NCBI RefSeq assembly: GCF_000242635.2
Contig: NC_017770.1
Location: 4,476,669-4,540,668, forward strand
DNA length: 64,000 nt
Reading direction: 5' to 3'
DNA from: Solitalea canadensis DSM 3403
GTDB taxonomy: Bacteria; Bacteroidota; Bacteroidia; Sphingobacteriales; Sphingobacteriaceae
Shown here: positions 34,481 through 45,679 of the stretch, one piece after another
How positions within the stretch are numbered: position 1 is the first letter of the stretch
How the letters are laid out: each line of letters starts with the position of its first letter
Notes under the pieces: generated by a model
What the model was told of the DNA's origin: nothing
The model's database searches: none
Seen by the model: only the letters and a program-made list of their open reading frames with translations
Program-made: the position numbers and the translations under genes

Positions 34481-34512
34481 CAATCGAGGAAAGTTACCTA
34501 ATTAGCGATAAG

Positions 34513-35001
34513 ATGAGAACGGAAGAAATTATACATAAACTAAGTTTGGTGCCACATCCGGAAGGTGGTTTTTATAGAGAAACATATAGAAGTAAGGAAG
34601 ACCTTATTACCGAAGAAGGAAAAAGAAGAAATGTGTGTACGGCAATTTATTACCTCCTGAAAGGAAACGACAAATCATTCTTTCATCGACTCAAATCGGA
34701 GGAAGCTTGGTTTTTTCATGAAGGAAATGTGCTTGAAATCAATGTACTTATTAATGGTGAGATTGAGCGTTATGATCTGGGAACAGATATTCACAATGGA
34801 GAGTATCCGCAAGTAATTATTCCGGCAAATACCTGGTTTGCTGCTAAAGCAAAATCAGCAACCGGACATACGCTGGTTAGCTGCACCGTAGCCCCTGGTT
34901 TTGATTTTGAAGATTTTGAGTTGGCAGCAAGAGAAGAACTCTTGCGTAGGCATCCACATTTAGAGGAGGTCATCAAAGAATTTACTAAAGCGGATTTTTA
35001 A
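34513..35001 (+). CDS. Cupin protein of the DUF985 family
   Basis: The 162-residue protein starts 'LSLVPHPEGGFYRETYRS', the DUF985 hallmark, and continues with 'AIYYLLKGNDKSFFHRLKSEEAWFFHEGNVLEINVLI' and 'VIIPANTWFAAKAKSATGHTLVSCTVAPGFDFEDFEL'. It resembles yeast Yml079w, a single-domain cupin of unknown substrate. The gene starts 32 bp after the lipoprotein stop and ends just before a terminator. Confidence 0.9.
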   Translation: MRTEEIIHKLSLVPHPEGGFYRETYRSKEDLITEEGKRRNVCTAIYYLLKGNDKSFFHRLKSEEAWFFHEGNVLEINVLINGEIERYDLGTDIHNGEYPQVIIPANTWFAAKAKSATGHTLVSCTVAPGFDFEDFELAAREELLRRHPHLEEVIKEFTKADF

Positions 35002-35012
35002 AAAAATTTTCT

Positions 35013-35033
35013 GGGCCCTATGGGCCCTTTTTT
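35013..35033 (+). terminator. Terminator of the DUF985 gene
   Basis: GGGCCC and GGGCCC pair around TAT, followed by TTTTTT. Confidence 0.85.
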
Positions 35034-35058
35034 GTGAAAAATAAATAAGCTACTAGCG

Positions 35059-35532
35059 TTAAAAACGTAAAATGTCTGCATCAGGGGGAGTGTAACCCAA
35101 TATACGACCCATTGACATCACTTGTCCTTTGTGATGAAACTCATGAGTGATTACATGTGTAAAAAGTTTTAAAACGCCGAAATCATAATTTGTTTCGTAA
35201 AGTGAAACGTAGCCGGTTATTATTTCTTCGGGATCTTTAAAAGCGTTCAAGAACTCTACAACGACTTCATCGGCTTTCAGGAAACAAGCAGTCAGATCTA
35301 CTACTGAGTTTATATCATCGGGCTGATAAAAAGTTTCTTCTTTATTCAAGGCAAACTGTGATAGCCAATACAGGTAAGTATTGCACACATGCAACAACGT
35401 CGTTTTAATACTTCCCCGCCCGAAATTATTAACAGGAACATTGAAATGCTCGTCGGTCATAGCTGAGCAATAATGCAGCACAACCTGGCGGCTGTCTTTC
35501 ACGAGATCATATTGATGGTGAAGAATATCCAT
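35059..35532 (-). CDS. DinB family (DNA-damage-inducible type) metalloprotein
   Basis: The 157-residue protein is a four-helix DinB/YfiT-like fold. 'HHQYDLVKDSRQVVLHYCSAMTDEHFNV', 'SIKTTLLHVCNTYLYWL' and 'LFTHVITHEFHHKGQVMSMGRILGYTP' supply the three conserved His residues (H in TLLHV; H-x3-H in HEFHHKGQ) that bind a divalent metal. Members include thiol transferases of the bacillithiol type, but many have no known reaction. It is divergent from the methyltransferase gene, with 83 bp between them. Confidence 0.88.
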   Translation of the reverse strand: MDILHHQYDLVKDSRQVVLHYCSAMTDEHFNVPVNNFGRGSIKTTLLHVCNTYLYWLSQFALNKEETFYQPDDINSVVDLTACFLKADEVVVEFLNAFKDPEEIITGYVSLYETNYDFGVLKLFTHVITHEFHHKGQVMSMGRILGYTPPDADILRF

Positions 35533-35615
35533 GCATTAATTTAAAAAGTATAGCACAGATTGAAAAATAAAAAGCCGGTCTTTTTTCGTAAATTCCATTA
35601 ACCAATTTACGCTTT

Positions 35616-36656
35616 ATGGAACAGCAATCATCTCCTGATCCTTCTCGGATTATGCAAATCGGGATGGGATTTTGGGCTGCTAAAGTAGTTTTAACAGCCG
35701 TTAGCTTTAAGCTATTTTCAATTCTCGCAAAAGGGCCGCTAAGTGGCCAGCAACTCAAAGAAAAATTAAAACTCGGAGCAACCGACCGCCATGTATACGA
35801 TTGGCTGGATGCGTTAGTGTCTTTGGGCTTCCTTCAGCGAGAAGGAATTTGGGACAAGGCAATGTATAGCAACTCAGCTGATGCTGATACGTTTCTTGAT
35901 GAGCAGAAGCCCGCTTATTTAGGAGGAATTTTAACAATGGCCAATAGTCGGCTGTATAATGTTTGGTCAAAACTGGACAAAGGGTTAAAAACCGGTAAGC
36001 CTCAAAATGAAGAAGGAAAAGGTGGCAACATGGAGATTTTTGAAACGATGTACAAAGATCAGGAAAAGTTGCAGTTGTTTATGGATGGGATGAGTGGAAT
36101 CCAAACGGGAAACTTTAACGCATTAATAAATAAGTTTGATTTTAATAACTACGATACGATGGCCGATGTGGGCGGAGCCGACGGATGGTTGAGTATTTTG
36201 GTTTGTGGGAAACATCCGAAAATTAAGTGCATTAATTTTGACCTTGCTCCTGTTGAACCTTTGGCGGTTAAAAAAATTGCCAAGCACAATCTCTCAGATC
36301 GAATAGCACATCATAGTGGAGATTTTATGAAAAATGAACTTCCCCATGCGCAATTGATCACTATGGGAAATATCCTGCATGGATTGAATGAGGATTTAAA
36401 ACACTTCATGCTTCAGAAAGTTTATAACTCATTACCAACTGGAGGGGCTTTTATTGCAATTGAAAATGTTATTGACAACGAGCGTAAGCAAAACACATTC
36501 GGGTTGCTGATGAGTTTGAATATGCTATTGGAAAATGGTGATGCTTTTGACTATACTTTTTCAGATTTTGAAAAATGGACAAAGGATGTAGGGTTTAAAA
36601 AAACCGAACTAATGCACCTGAATGGTCCATGCAGTGCAGCGATTGCCTATAAATAA
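35616..36656 (+). CDS. SAM-dependent O-methyltransferase (family 2, plant-COMT-like)
   Basis: The 346-residue protein has the two-domain plan of small-molecule O-methyltransferases. The N-terminal winged-helix dimerisation domain ('AAKVVLTAVSFKLFSILAKGPLSGQQLKEKL...YDWLDALVSLGFLQREG') is followed by a Rossmann methyltransferase domain with the SAM motif 'MADVGGADGWLSILVCGKHPKIKCINFDLAPV' and the catalytic-His region 'ITMGNILHGLNEDLKHFMLQKVYNSLPTGGAFIAIE'. The natural acceptor is unknown. A strong terminator follows at once. Confidence 0.9.
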   Translation: MEQQSSPDPSRIMQIGMGFWAAKVVLTAVSFKLFSILAKGPLSGQQLKEKLKLGATDRHVYDWLDALVSLGFLQREGIWDKAMYSNSADADTFLDEQKPAYLGGILTMANSRLYNVWSKLDKGLKTGKPQNEEGKGGNMEIFETMYKDQEKLQLFMDGMSGIQTGNFNALINKFDFNNYDTMADVGGADGWLSILVCGKHPKIKCINFDLAPVEPLAVKKIAKHNLSDRIAHHSGDFMKNELPHAQLITMGNILHGLNEDLKHFMLQKVYNSLPTGGAFIAIENVIDNERKQNTFGLLMSLNMLLENGDAFDYTFSDFEKWTKDVGFKKTELMHLNGPCSAAIAYK

Positions 36657-36684
36657 AAAGCAGCCCGAACTTTCGGGCTGCTTT
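36656..36684. terminator. Bidirectional terminator between convergent genes
   Basis: AAAGCAGCCCGAA and TTCGGGCTGCTTT form a 13-bp stem around CT, with A/T tracts on both sides. Confidence 0.9.
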
Positions 36685-36694
36685 AGTTTTTTAG

Positions 36695-37756
36695 CTAGTA
36701 AAGATCGTTCCTGATAGACACCAGAAGTTCATTGACTTTGCCTTCGTCGGGGCAGTTAGGCAAGGAGGACTTTCTAAACAGGTCTTCTATTTTTTGTACC
36801 TTTTCGGAAGCCATTTTTAGTAATTCTTCGTACGAAAATGCCCCTGTTTTTATTCGAAACAAAAACTCGCGATCTTTTCGATGTACGTTTATTTGTTGTT
36901 CTGTTGCAATTTCTTCGGCCATGTTCAATAACCTGAAAGTGTGCATCATATTTTTTGTGTCGTAGTTCTTTCCATTTTCAAGCGTGTTTTGATACCTGTT
37001 TTCATTTCTGTTCTCCACACAGCTCCAGTATTCTTTATAGGTTTTGCAATAAACAGAATAGCCATCTTTATTGAAACTCAAAAACGCCAATGGTTCTAAT
37101 CCTTTCGGAACAGAACTTAATGAGACATCATTTGCATTTTCTCCTGAAAAAACACCGAATGGTTTTAATTCAGACGACTGAGATTTATGGAATAGCGCAT
37201 ACATGTTTTGAACATGTGAAATATTTACCAGAGCACAATCACGTTGATCATAATACTTTTCGGTTAACCAATGATTCAATGTGACTGTTTGACTACCCGC
37301 AATTACAAAACAGAAGTCCAGAACTGTTTTGCGCGCCTTATCCATTGGATTAAAGATCTTTTTGTTTAAACTTCTAGCTTTTTTGATTTGGGAAAAAGCA
37401 TATCCGGCAAAAGTTTGATTACAAAGTTTTGATATAAAAAGATCAGGCTTAATGCGTTCCATTATTTCATGTCGGTATAAAATACAGTTTTCGGGTGTGT
37501 TTAAAAGCTCAAGTATGTTTGGATTGTTCTTTAAGAGAAGGTCAAAGAAACGGCGTAGCTCATAATACACAATATCATTTCTTTCACTGGCAACTTGCTC
37601 AGCAAAAGCTAATCCGAAGAAAGCATTTTTGGGTAGCAAATAAACCCCTTTTATATCTGTATCAGATTGTGGAGTATCCAAACCATAAGCCCTGCTGCCA
37701 CTTATGCATTGTAGTAACAGGACGTCTTTGTTATTATGTACCTGATGAAAATCCAT
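36695..37756 (-). CDS. RlaP-type nucleotidyltransferase (DNA polymerase beta superfamily), long form
   Basis: The 353-residue protein carries the minimal nucleotidyltransferase motif: 'CISGSRAYGLDTPQSDTDIKGVYLLP', with G-S and D-x-D for metal and NTP. It is followed by the helical region typical of COG3541/RlaP proteins. RlaP proteins are linked by comparative genomics to RNA-ligase-based RNA repair. The gene's 5' end overlaps the 3' end of a second RlaP gene by 23 bp, so the two are translationally coupled. An RtcB RNA ligase is encoded 8 kb away. Confidence 0.85.
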   Translation of the reverse strand: MDFHQVHNNKDVLLLQCISGSRAYGLDTPQSDTDIKGVYLLPKNAFFGLAFAEQVASERNDIVYYELRRFFDLLLKNNPNILELLNTPENCILYRHEIMERIKPDLFISKLCNQTFAGYAFSQIKKARSLNKKIFNPMDKARKTVLDFCFVIAGSQTVTLNHWLTEKYYDQRDCALVNISHVQNMYALFHKSQSSELKPFGVFSGENANDVSLSSVPKGLEPLAFLSFNKDGYSVYCKTYKEYWSCVENRNENRYQNTLENGKNYDTKNMMHTFRLLNMAEEIATEQQINVHRKDREFLFRIKTGAFSYEELLKMASEKVQKIEDLFRKSSLPNCPDEGKVNELLVSIRNDLY

Positions 37757-38504
37757 TCAATTGTTTTCTAAAAAATTGATTTAAAAGAGCTGTTGAATAG
37801 CCACTCTTGTCAAATGTGGAAGCAACAGACTTATAATTTTCAAGCCCTGTAGTTATAAATGAGTGCAGTAGTGGTACCTGTTCGGTTAACGATTTTTCAT
37901 CCGCAGCTTTCTTTTCCACCAACAAACTATCAATTGCCGCATCCCAGTTTTTGTCATTTACCAATGTTCGCAATACGGAAAACTCCATTGGAGGAAATTC
38001 ATTTTTCTCAGCAATCCACTGAGCTGCCAATAAGGGTCGTAATGTGTAAAAGTATTTTTTTAGTTTAACCCTTTTTGACTGAAGATCATTTTCAAAGCAA
38101 TTGTTTGCCATACTTAAGTAATGATGCATACTTGCTCTTGGTGAAAAATAAACAGGCATCAACTGCTTTAGCTCGTTTAAAAAATGGGCGTCTTGCTTGT
38201 AAACAACCGGCGACTGAAGCCATTCAAATAAAGGCATGTTTGATTTGCGAAGCAACTTTAAAGCCTTTCTCAAATCCCATCCGTTTATATCTAAAACGTC
38301 ATTTATGGGAATATCAAGTGTGTCTTTAGGCTCATCGATTTCTAAGTACACTTCTGGTTGCTGTAGATAAATAAATCGAACATCATAATCGCTATCGGTA
38401 GATTCAAATCCCCATGCCCTGCTGCCCGACTCACAAGCGTATAGTATTTTTATCTTGTGTAAGTTTTCAAGTTCTATAAGTTTTTGTTGTATAGTAGTAA
38501 ACAT
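37734..38504 (-). CDS. RlaP-type nucleotidyltransferase, short form
   Basis: The 256-residue protein has 'YACESGSRAWGFESTDSDYDVRFIYLQ', the G-S-x11-D-x-D nucleotidyltransferase signature, with the characteristic 'DINGWDLRKALKLLRKSNMPLFEWLQSPVVY' following. It is clearly homologous to its downstream neighbour but diverged. The pair may act as a heteromer or on different substrates (tRNA or other RNA ends are a guess). It is first in the two-gene unit. Confidence 0.88.
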   Translation of the reverse strand: MFTTIQQKLIELENLHKIKILYACESGSRAWGFESTDSDYDVRFIYLQQPEVYLEIDEPKDTLDIPINDVLDINGWDLRKALKLLRKSNMPLFEWLQSPVVYKQDAHFLNELKQLMPVYFSPRASMHHYLSMANNCFENDLQSKRVKLKKYFYTLRPLLAAQWIAEKNEFPPMEFSVLRTLVNDKNWDAAIDSLLVEKKAADEKSLTEQVPLLHSFITTGLENYKSVASTFDKSGYSTALLNQFFRKQLNGFSSGT

Positions 38505-38532
38505 AAAAATCCTTTAAAATTAAATTAAACTA

Positions 38533-38562
38533 AAAAGGTGCCTGATCAATCAAGCACCTTTT
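38533..38562 (-). terminator. Terminator of the YiaA-like gene
   Basis: AAAAGGTGC and GCACCTTTT form a 9-bp stem with a 12-nt loop. On the minus strand T-rich DNA follows. It lies 24 bp past the stop at 38586. Confidence 0.8.
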
Positions 38563-38585
38563 GTTAAGAGAGTCGTTTAATTGTG

Positions 38586-39011
38586 TTAAACTGTCCGTTG
38601 TGCTTTTTCTGCTTCTTCAAATTTTGCCAAATCGCGCGTGTTCTTTTGAACTGCGATAGCTGCAAAAAGTGTTAATAAGAAGGCCATTCCGTAAAACCCT
38701 TTTTCGCTTAATGTTAGTGATGCGTTCATTAATCCAACAACAAGTAACAAAATGGAAAGAAGAACCGAGAACCAACTTAACCCATAATAAATTGGAGTTA
38801 CAGGAATACCCTCTGCTTTATCGCGAACGCTTTTCTGAACAGAAATCGCTGAAAACAGTCCATACATCATCAATGTAAAATAATACCCTTTTTCGCTTAA
38901 AGCCAGATCGTTGGTATCTGCGTTCCATAAACCAATATTGTAGCTTACAAGTCCGATTATTAAAGCGGCCCACGAAGCACCAACAAAGGCAACTGATGGT
39001 TTTTGATTCAT
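38586..39011 (-). CDS. YiaA/YiaB-family inner membrane protein
   Basis: The 141-residue protein has four predicted transmembrane helices arranged as two repeats: '[53 protein letters not shown]' and '[49 protein letters not shown]'. The repeated 'LSEKGFY' and 'AIAVQK..RD' motifs define the YiaAB family, which has no known function. It is monocistronic, with its own terminator. Confidence 0.92.
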   Translation of the reverse strand: MNQKPSVAFVGASWAALIIGLVSYNIGLWNADTNDLALSEKGYYFTLMMYGLFSAISVQKSVRDKAEGIPVTPIYYGLSWFSVLLSILLLVVGLMNASLTLSEKGFYGMAFLLTLFAAIAVQKNTRDLAKFEEAEKAQRTV

Positions 39012-39186
39012 ATTTAAATGTTTTTGTAAATAATTGTGCCGTAATATTAATTAAAATATCCAAACGAAGAATTATTTATTATTGGAATAATGGCCATTTA
39101 ATGGTTATTTTTTGAGCAGTAAATCGAATTCTCGGGTTGGGTGGGATTATAATTATCATTAACTTGTTGTGATTAACCCTAAAGTC

Positions 39187-39801
39187 ATGTTTAAACTGTT
39201 TGTCATTAGTCCGGAAGAAACTAAAAATCATGAAGCCAAGATTTTTACCAGTTTGCTGAATGAGGGCGTTCATTATATTTACTTGCGGAAACGAGCAGAT
39301 TATTCAATTGATGCAATAAAAGAACTAGTGGAAAACATTCCTGTTGACCTTCATCCACGGATTATTGTTAGCAGTTCGCATTACACCTTGAAAAGAGAGT
39401 TTGCTGTACAATTACATTTGAAAGGTATCGACAGAAATAAATTAGCTGTGGGGAATAACTGGTTTTCTACCTCAGTACATTCTGTTAACGATTGGCTCAA
39501 CTTGAAAGAACAGTATAATTATACCTTTTTAAGCCCGGTGTTTAACAGCATTAGCAAAGCAAATTATTATTCAGCATTCAATCTAAGGGAGCTGACAAAA
39601 GAAATTCGCCAACATAAATTCGAAAAAGATAATCTATCAAAACTGGTCGCATTAGGAGGGATAGATGCAGAATCCATCACTAAACTAAAAAACTCAGGGT
39701 TTGACGGAGCAGCTATTCTTGGATCGATTTGGCAAAGTAAAGATCCTGTTGAGGCGTTTAAGCAGATAAGGAAAGCCTTGAACGAGGCCTTTCAGGAGTA
39801 A
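39187..39801 (+). CDS. TenI/ThiE-like TIM-barrel protein
   Basis: The protein (about 204 residues from ATG 39187; an in-frame GTG at 39169 is less likely) resembles thiamine phosphate synthase. It has 'LFVISPEETKNHEAKIFTSLLNEGVHYIYLRKR', 'RIIVSSSHYTLKREFAVQLHLKG', 'SVHSVNDWLNLKEQYNYTFLSPVFNSISK' and 'LVALGGIDAESITKLKNSGFDGAAILGSIW'. Several ThiE residues that hold HMP-PP (for example the QLR-K and ND.V.LA...G.H.G segments) are changed, so it is nearer to TenI, a thiazole tautomerase. It faces the thi operon tail to tail, and a canonical ThiE is also present. Confidence 0.8.
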   Translation: MFKLFVISPEETKNHEAKIFTSLLNEGVHYIYLRKRADYSIDAIKELVENIPVDLHPRIIVSSSHYTLKREFAVQLHLKGIDRNKLAVGNNWFSTSVHSVNDWLNLKEQYNYTFLSPVFNSISKANYYSAFNLRELTKEIRQHKFEKDNLSKLVALGGIDAESITKLKNSGFDGAAILGSIWQSKDPVEAFKQIRKALNEAFQE

Positions 39802-39824
39802 GGCGTAACCCTTATTCTTCCCAA

Positions 39825-40832
39825 TCAATTCTTTTTTAAAGAAAAAGCATTCTGAAATCCAACCTCTTTTAAGAACTGAACGGCAACGACACTTTGAATT
39901 CCCGACCGGCAACTACAAATAATCGGCTTATCGTGTGGAAGTTCATCAGTTTTATCTAAAAGGGTAGCTAACGGAATATTTATTCCGCCGTTGTTGTTTA
40001 GCACAAACTCTTCTGCAGACCGAACATCAACTAACAAATAATCATTTAACAGATTAAGTTGATCTTTTGTAATCTCAAAAGGAATGCTGCAGTTAGATGA
40101 CAATGAAGGTCCCAAAGTGGAAATCTTTTGGTTCGCCGGATTGCTTTCAAATTCAAATTGATTAAAATTCATGGATAAAGCATCTGCAACTAACAATTTC
40201 CCTGATAATACCAGGCCCTTTTCACTTATGATTTTAATAGCTTCGGTTGCCATCATTGTTCCAATAATTCCGGTCAATGTAGCTAACACACCAACTTCGC
40301 TGCATGTGGCAATGTCTCCAGGTTCGGGGTACAGGCAACGGTATGTTGGTCCGTTGCGATAATTAAAAACGCTTAACTGCCCTTCAAACTTAAATACAGC
40401 TCCTGAAACAAAAGGCTTCCCGGTTATTACACAAGCGTCATTAACTAAATAACGCGTCGTGAAGTTATCGCAGCCATCCAACACTAAGTCATAGGCTGCA
40501 ATAAGATCCGTTGCGTTTTTCTCATCAAGCAAAAATGGATAGGCAGCAACAGTGATAAGAGGATTTTGATGTAGCAACTGCCGTTTAGCAATTTCAGCTT
40601 TTTTCTTTCCTACATCATGTGGCGAAAATAAAATCTGGCGTTGGAGATTGCTTTCATCTACTTCATCGCCATCAATAATGCCAATATGCCCCACTCCTGC
40701 GGCTGCGAGGTATTGCAATGCGGGGCAACCCAGGCCTCCGGCCCCAACAACCAGAACTCGCGCCTGTTGAAGTTTTTGTTGCCCAGAACGTCCCATTTCT
40801 TCCAAAAGCAAATGTCGACTGTATCGTTTCAT
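39825..40832 (-). CDS. thiF: ThiF/MoeB-type adenylyltransferase fused to a rhodanese domain
   Basis: It adenylates the C-terminal Gly-Gly of ThiS so that sulfur can be added. The E1-like domain (residues 1-235) has the ATP motif 'VVGAGGLGCPALQYLAAAGVGHIGIIDGDEVDESNLQRQ' and 'LVLDGCDNFTTRYLVNDAC'. A rhodanese domain follows (about 245-335) with the active-site loop 'CSCRSGIQS'. The usual zinc CxxC pairs are not there: the first reads 'PTYRCLYP' with one Cys only, and there is no second CxxC. It is last in the thi operon, 11 bp after thiH. Confidence 0.9.
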   Translation of the reverse strand: MKRYSRHLLLEEMGRSGQQKLQQARVLVVGAGGLGCPALQYLAAAGVGHIGIIDGDEVDESNLQRQILFSPHDVGKKKAEIAKRQLLHQNPLITVAAYPFLLDEKNATDLIAAYDLVLDGCDNFTTRYLVNDACVITGKPFVSGAVFKFEGQLSVFNYRNGPTYRCLYPEPGDIATCSEVGVLATLTGIIGTMMATEAIKIISEKGLVLSGKLLVADALSMNFNQFEFESNPANQKISTLGPSLSSNCSIPFEITKDQLNLLNDYLLVDVRSAEEFVLNNNGGINIPLATLLDKTDELPHDKPIICSCRSGIQSVVAVQFLKEVGFQNAFSLKKN

Positions 40833-40843
40833 TTTATTGAGGT

Positions 40844-41947
40844 TTACAATGCTTTATCCCAATCTTTCCAAACAGCTTCGTACCCGGCTTTTTGAATTAT
40901 CGCTGCCATTTCGTTCGCCTCTCTTTCATCAGAAATTTCAAATTGTTCAAGTGATTGAGGCGCCACAACGTATCCTCCGGGATTTGTTTTGGAAGCCGCG
41001 CTGATAGCGGTGATACCTAACTTTATTGCACTATTTCTGAATTTTTCAGACTCTCGTGTAGAGAGGGAAAGTTCCACTTCTTCATTAAAAAGACGGTAGG
41101 CACAGATCAATTGAACCAACTCCTTGTCGTTCATAATTACTTTGGGTTCTAAAATACCTTCTGCTGGTCGTAGCCGGGGAAAAGAAATGCTGTACTTTGT
41201 TTTCCAATAAGTTTTTTCCAGGTAAGAAAGATGTAAGGCGGTAAAAAAACTATCTACCCGCCAATCTTCTAAACCGATTAAAACACCGAGTCCAATCTTG
41301 AGAATGCCAGCAGCACCTAAGCGATCCGGTGTTTCGATCCGGTAATCGAAGTTTGATTTTTTTCCTTTGGGATGATGCAGTTTATAGTCGTCTTTATGAT
41401 ACGTTTCTTGGTAAACAAGTACTGCATCAATACCTTCGTCAATCAAAAGCATGTATTCTTCCTGCTCTAATGGCTGAACCTCTATAGAAATATGCGAAAA
41501 CAGAGGTTTCAGTAATCTGACGGCATTTTTTAAATAGTCGACACCTACCGTTTGGTTGGCCTCACCCGTCACCAATAAAACATGATCGAAGCCCATGGCT
41601 TTAATAGCCGCGGCTTCTAACATGATTTCTCCATCGGAAAGCGTTCTTCTTTTTATTTTATTATGGTAGCTAAACCCACAATAAGTGCAAATGTTCTGAC
41701 ATTCATTCGATAAGTAGAGCGGAATGTACATCTGGATGGTTTTGCCAAAACGCTTTTGTGTTAGCCGATGACTTAAGGTGGCCATTTGCTCTAAAAAGGG
41801 CTGAGCCGCAGGAGAGATCAAAGCCATGAAATCATTAAGATCCCGCTTGGGACTTTGAATGGCCGCCAATACGTCTCGCTCGGTTTTTGAGTAAATAGTG
41901 GCTTTAATAGCTTCCCAATTATAATTCGTGAATAATTCGGTGAACAT
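40844..41947 (-). CDS. thiH: 2-iminoacetate synthase ThiH (tyrosine lyase)
   Basis: ThiH is a radical-SAM enzyme that cleaves tyrosine to dehydroglycine and p-cresol for thiazole synthesis. The cluster motif is 'YLSNECQNICTYCGFSYHNKIKRR', with C-x3-C-x2-C. The glycine-rich and 'LLVTGEANQTVGVDYLKNAV' segments and the C-terminal 'SLSTRESEKFRNSAIKLGITAISAASKTNPGGY' match the family over its whole 367-residue length. Use of ThiH rather than the oxygen-dependent ThiO suggests thiamine synthesis that works without oxygen. Confidence 0.95.
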   Translation of the reverse strand: MFTELFTNYNWEAIKATIYSKTERDVLAAIQSPKRDLNDFMALISPAAQPFLEQMATLSHRLTQKRFGKTIQMYIPLYLSNECQNICTYCGFSYHNKIKRRTLSDGEIMLEAAAIKAMGFDHVLLVTGEANQTVGVDYLKNAVRLLKPLFSHISIEVQPLEQEEYMLLIDEGIDAVLVYQETYHKDDYKLHHPKGKKSNFDYRIETPDRLGAAGILKIGLGVLIGLEDWRVDSFFTALHLSYLEKTYWKTKYSISFPRLRPAEGILEPKVIMNDKELVQLICAYRLFNEEVELSLSTRESEKFRNSAIKLGITAISAASKTNPGGYVVAPQSLEQFEISDEREANEMAAIIQKAGYEAVWKDWDKAL

Positions 41948-42006
41948 TGTGTTTGATTAATGATGTTTTCTTATTCATTCGATACCCTGCATATTTAAGT
42001 TTAACC

Positions 42007-42777
42007 TTACTCGTCTAAAAAAGAGGTTAACGGACTGCTTGCAATTGCGTGTTGCCCTGAGGTTGCCAACCGGGCTTCGTAAGCCATTCGTCCGGCCTCA
42101 ACGGCTAGCTTAAATGCTTTTGCCATGTTAACCGGGTCGCCGGCGACAGCAATGGCTGTGTTTACTAATACAGCATCTGCGCCAATTTCCATAGCAGCTG
42201 CTGCATGTGACGGAGTGCCAATCCCAGCATCAACGATCACCGGTAGATTGCTTTGTTCAATGATGATTTGAAGAAAGTCGATTGTTTTAAGGCCTTTATT
42301 ACTGCCAATGGGTGATCCTAACGGCATGACTGCCTGAACACCTTTTTCTTCCAATCTTTTGCATAGAACCGGATCGGCATGAATGTATGGCAAGACCACA
42401 AAACCTTCTTTTACCAATTCTTCCGCAGCTTTTAAGGTTTCTATTGCATCAGGCATCAGGTATTTAGGGTCCGGATGAATTTCGAGTTTGATCCAATTCG
42501 TTTGCAATGCTTCACGAGCCAGTTGCGCAGCATAAACAGCTTCTTTAGCTGTTCGAACGCCCGAAGTGTTAGGCAGCAAGTTGATCGAAGGATGATTCAA
42601 GTGTGCAAGAAGATCGTCATCATTATTGGTTATATCCACCCGCTTAAGAGCTACGGTCACTAATTCAGACCCTGAAGCTATAAGCGCTTCTTCCATTTGA
42701 CGAGCTGAGTTAAATTTTCCGGTGCCGGTGAATAAACGAGATGAAAAAATCCGGTCGGCTATTTTTAGTTTATTCAT
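42007..42777 (-). CDS. thiG: Thiazole synthase ThiG
   Basis: ThiG makes the thiazole phosphate from DXP, dehydroglycine and ThiS-thiocarboxylate. The 256-residue TIM barrel shows '[37 protein letters not shown]', '[23 protein letters not shown]', '[49 protein letters not shown]', '[18 protein letters not shown]' and '[31 protein letters not shown]'. The Schiff-base Lys lies in 'IKLEI'. Its start overlaps the thiE stop by 4 bp (ATGA), so translation is coupled. Confidence 0.97.
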   Translation of the reverse strand: MNKLKIADRIFSSRLFTGTGKFNSARQMEEALIASGSELVTVALKRVDITNNDDDLLAHLNHPSINLLPNTSGVRTAKEAVYAAQLAREALQTNWIKLEIHPDPKYLMPDAIETLKAAEELVKEGFVVLPYIHADPVLCKRLEEKGVQAVMPLGSPIGSNKGLKTIDFLQIIIEQSNLPVIVDAGIGTPSHAAAAMEIGADAVLVNTAIAVAGDPVNMAKAFKLAVEAGRMAYEARLATSGQHAIASSPLTSFLDE

Positions 42778-43427
42778 GTTGTTGGAGTTTCGGAAGGATG
42801 GACAGTTAACAATTCTGTTGTAGTGGACAGCGCAAGCAATTTTTTAATTAGTACCTCCCTGTTTTCAGCATGGGTAATGGTTCCTGAAACAGCAATACCC
42901 CATACTCCGGTTTTCATAAGGTCGGGAAGATCTTCGGGCTGCAATCCTCCAATGGCAATAACCGGAATGTGAATCTTTCTTTCTTCACATCGCTTTAAAA
43001 TTGTTTGGTAGCCGTTTAAACCAAGTATCGGGCTTAATTTTTCTTTTGTTGAGGTAAAGCGGTACGGACCCAGGCCGATATAATCGGGCAGGGCAACAGT
43101 TAATTGTTCAATATCTTCGATCGTATTAGCTGTGGAACCAATGATGAATGCATCTCCCAATATTTCCCTGGCTTCAGCAGGAGGCATGTCTTCTTTTCCT
43201 AAATGAACCCCATCGGCATTTATCTCTTTCGCCAAATGCACATGATCATTAACTATAAATGTAGCCCCGTATTTTTTACAAACCGCCTGAATGTCCAATG
43301 CTACCTGCTTCCATTCGGGGAACGGAGTGTTTTTTAATCTCAACTGGATCCATTTTATTCCTGAACGGCAAGCATCTTCCGCTTGCGCAGCAGTAGTGCA
43401 GATATATTGAAGTTTATCTATTTTCAT
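42774..43427 (-). CDS. thiE: Thiamine-phosphate synthase ThiE
   Basis: ThiE joins HMP-PP and thiazole phosphate. The 217-residue protein has the substrate motifs intact: '[12 protein letters not shown]', '[51 protein letters not shown]', '[22 protein letters not shown]' and '[29 protein letters not shown]'. This is the functional paralogue, in contrast to the TenI-like gene at 39187. It overlaps thiG by 4 bp and follows thiC after 22 bp. Confidence 0.95.
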   Translation of the reverse strand: MKIDKLQYICTTAAQAEDACRSGIKWIQLRLKNTPFPEWKQVALDIQAVCKKYGATFIVNDHVHLAKEINADGVHLGKEDMPPAEAREILGDAFIIGSTANTIEDIEQLTVALPDYIGLGPYRFTSTKEKLSPILGLNGYQTILKRCEERKIHIPVIAIGGLQPEDLPDLMKTGVWGIAVSGTITHAENREVLIKKLLALSTTTELLTVHPSETPTT

Positions 43428-43449
43428 AATCCCTTAGCTAACCTGAGTT

Positions 43450-45324
<1,875 letters not shown>

Positions 45325-45378
45325 TCAGATAAATTTGTTTGAGTTAGATGAGAAGAACAGAAATAAAGCGTAGATACT

Positions 45379-45594
45379 TTATCCTCCTTGTGTAGCTTGA
45401 ATGATAGTGATTCGATCCCCTTCTGAAAGAAACTTTTCAGGCCATTTGGGTTTAAGAATAATGGAATTGTTAATGGCTACGGCAATACCTTTTTTCTCCT
45501 GCAAGTGCAGACGAGTAAGCAAGTCGCTTAAAGATGCCGGCGGATCATCAAAAGTTTGAGGATGGTTGTTAATGAAAACGGTCAGATTTCCCAT
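45379..45594 (-). CDS. thiS: Sulfur carrier protein ThiS
   Basis: The 71-residue ubiquitin-like protein ends in the essential Gly-Gly (QATQGG), which ThiF adenylates and which carries the thiocarboxylate used by ThiG. The 'AVAINNSIILKPKWPEKFLSEGDRITIIQATQGG' segment is typical. It is the first gene of the operon, and its start is about 85 bp from the riboswitch. Confidence 0.95.
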   Translation of the reverse strand: MGNLTVFINNHPQTFDDPPASLSDLLTRLHLQEKKGIAVAINNSIILKPKWPEKFLSEGDRITIIQATQGG

Positions 45595-45679
45595 GTTTAT
45601 TTATCAAAATACAATAAACACTTTAGGGGATTGAACGTGAAAAATTAAAGAAAGAGGAACACAAGAAATACTTGGCAAC

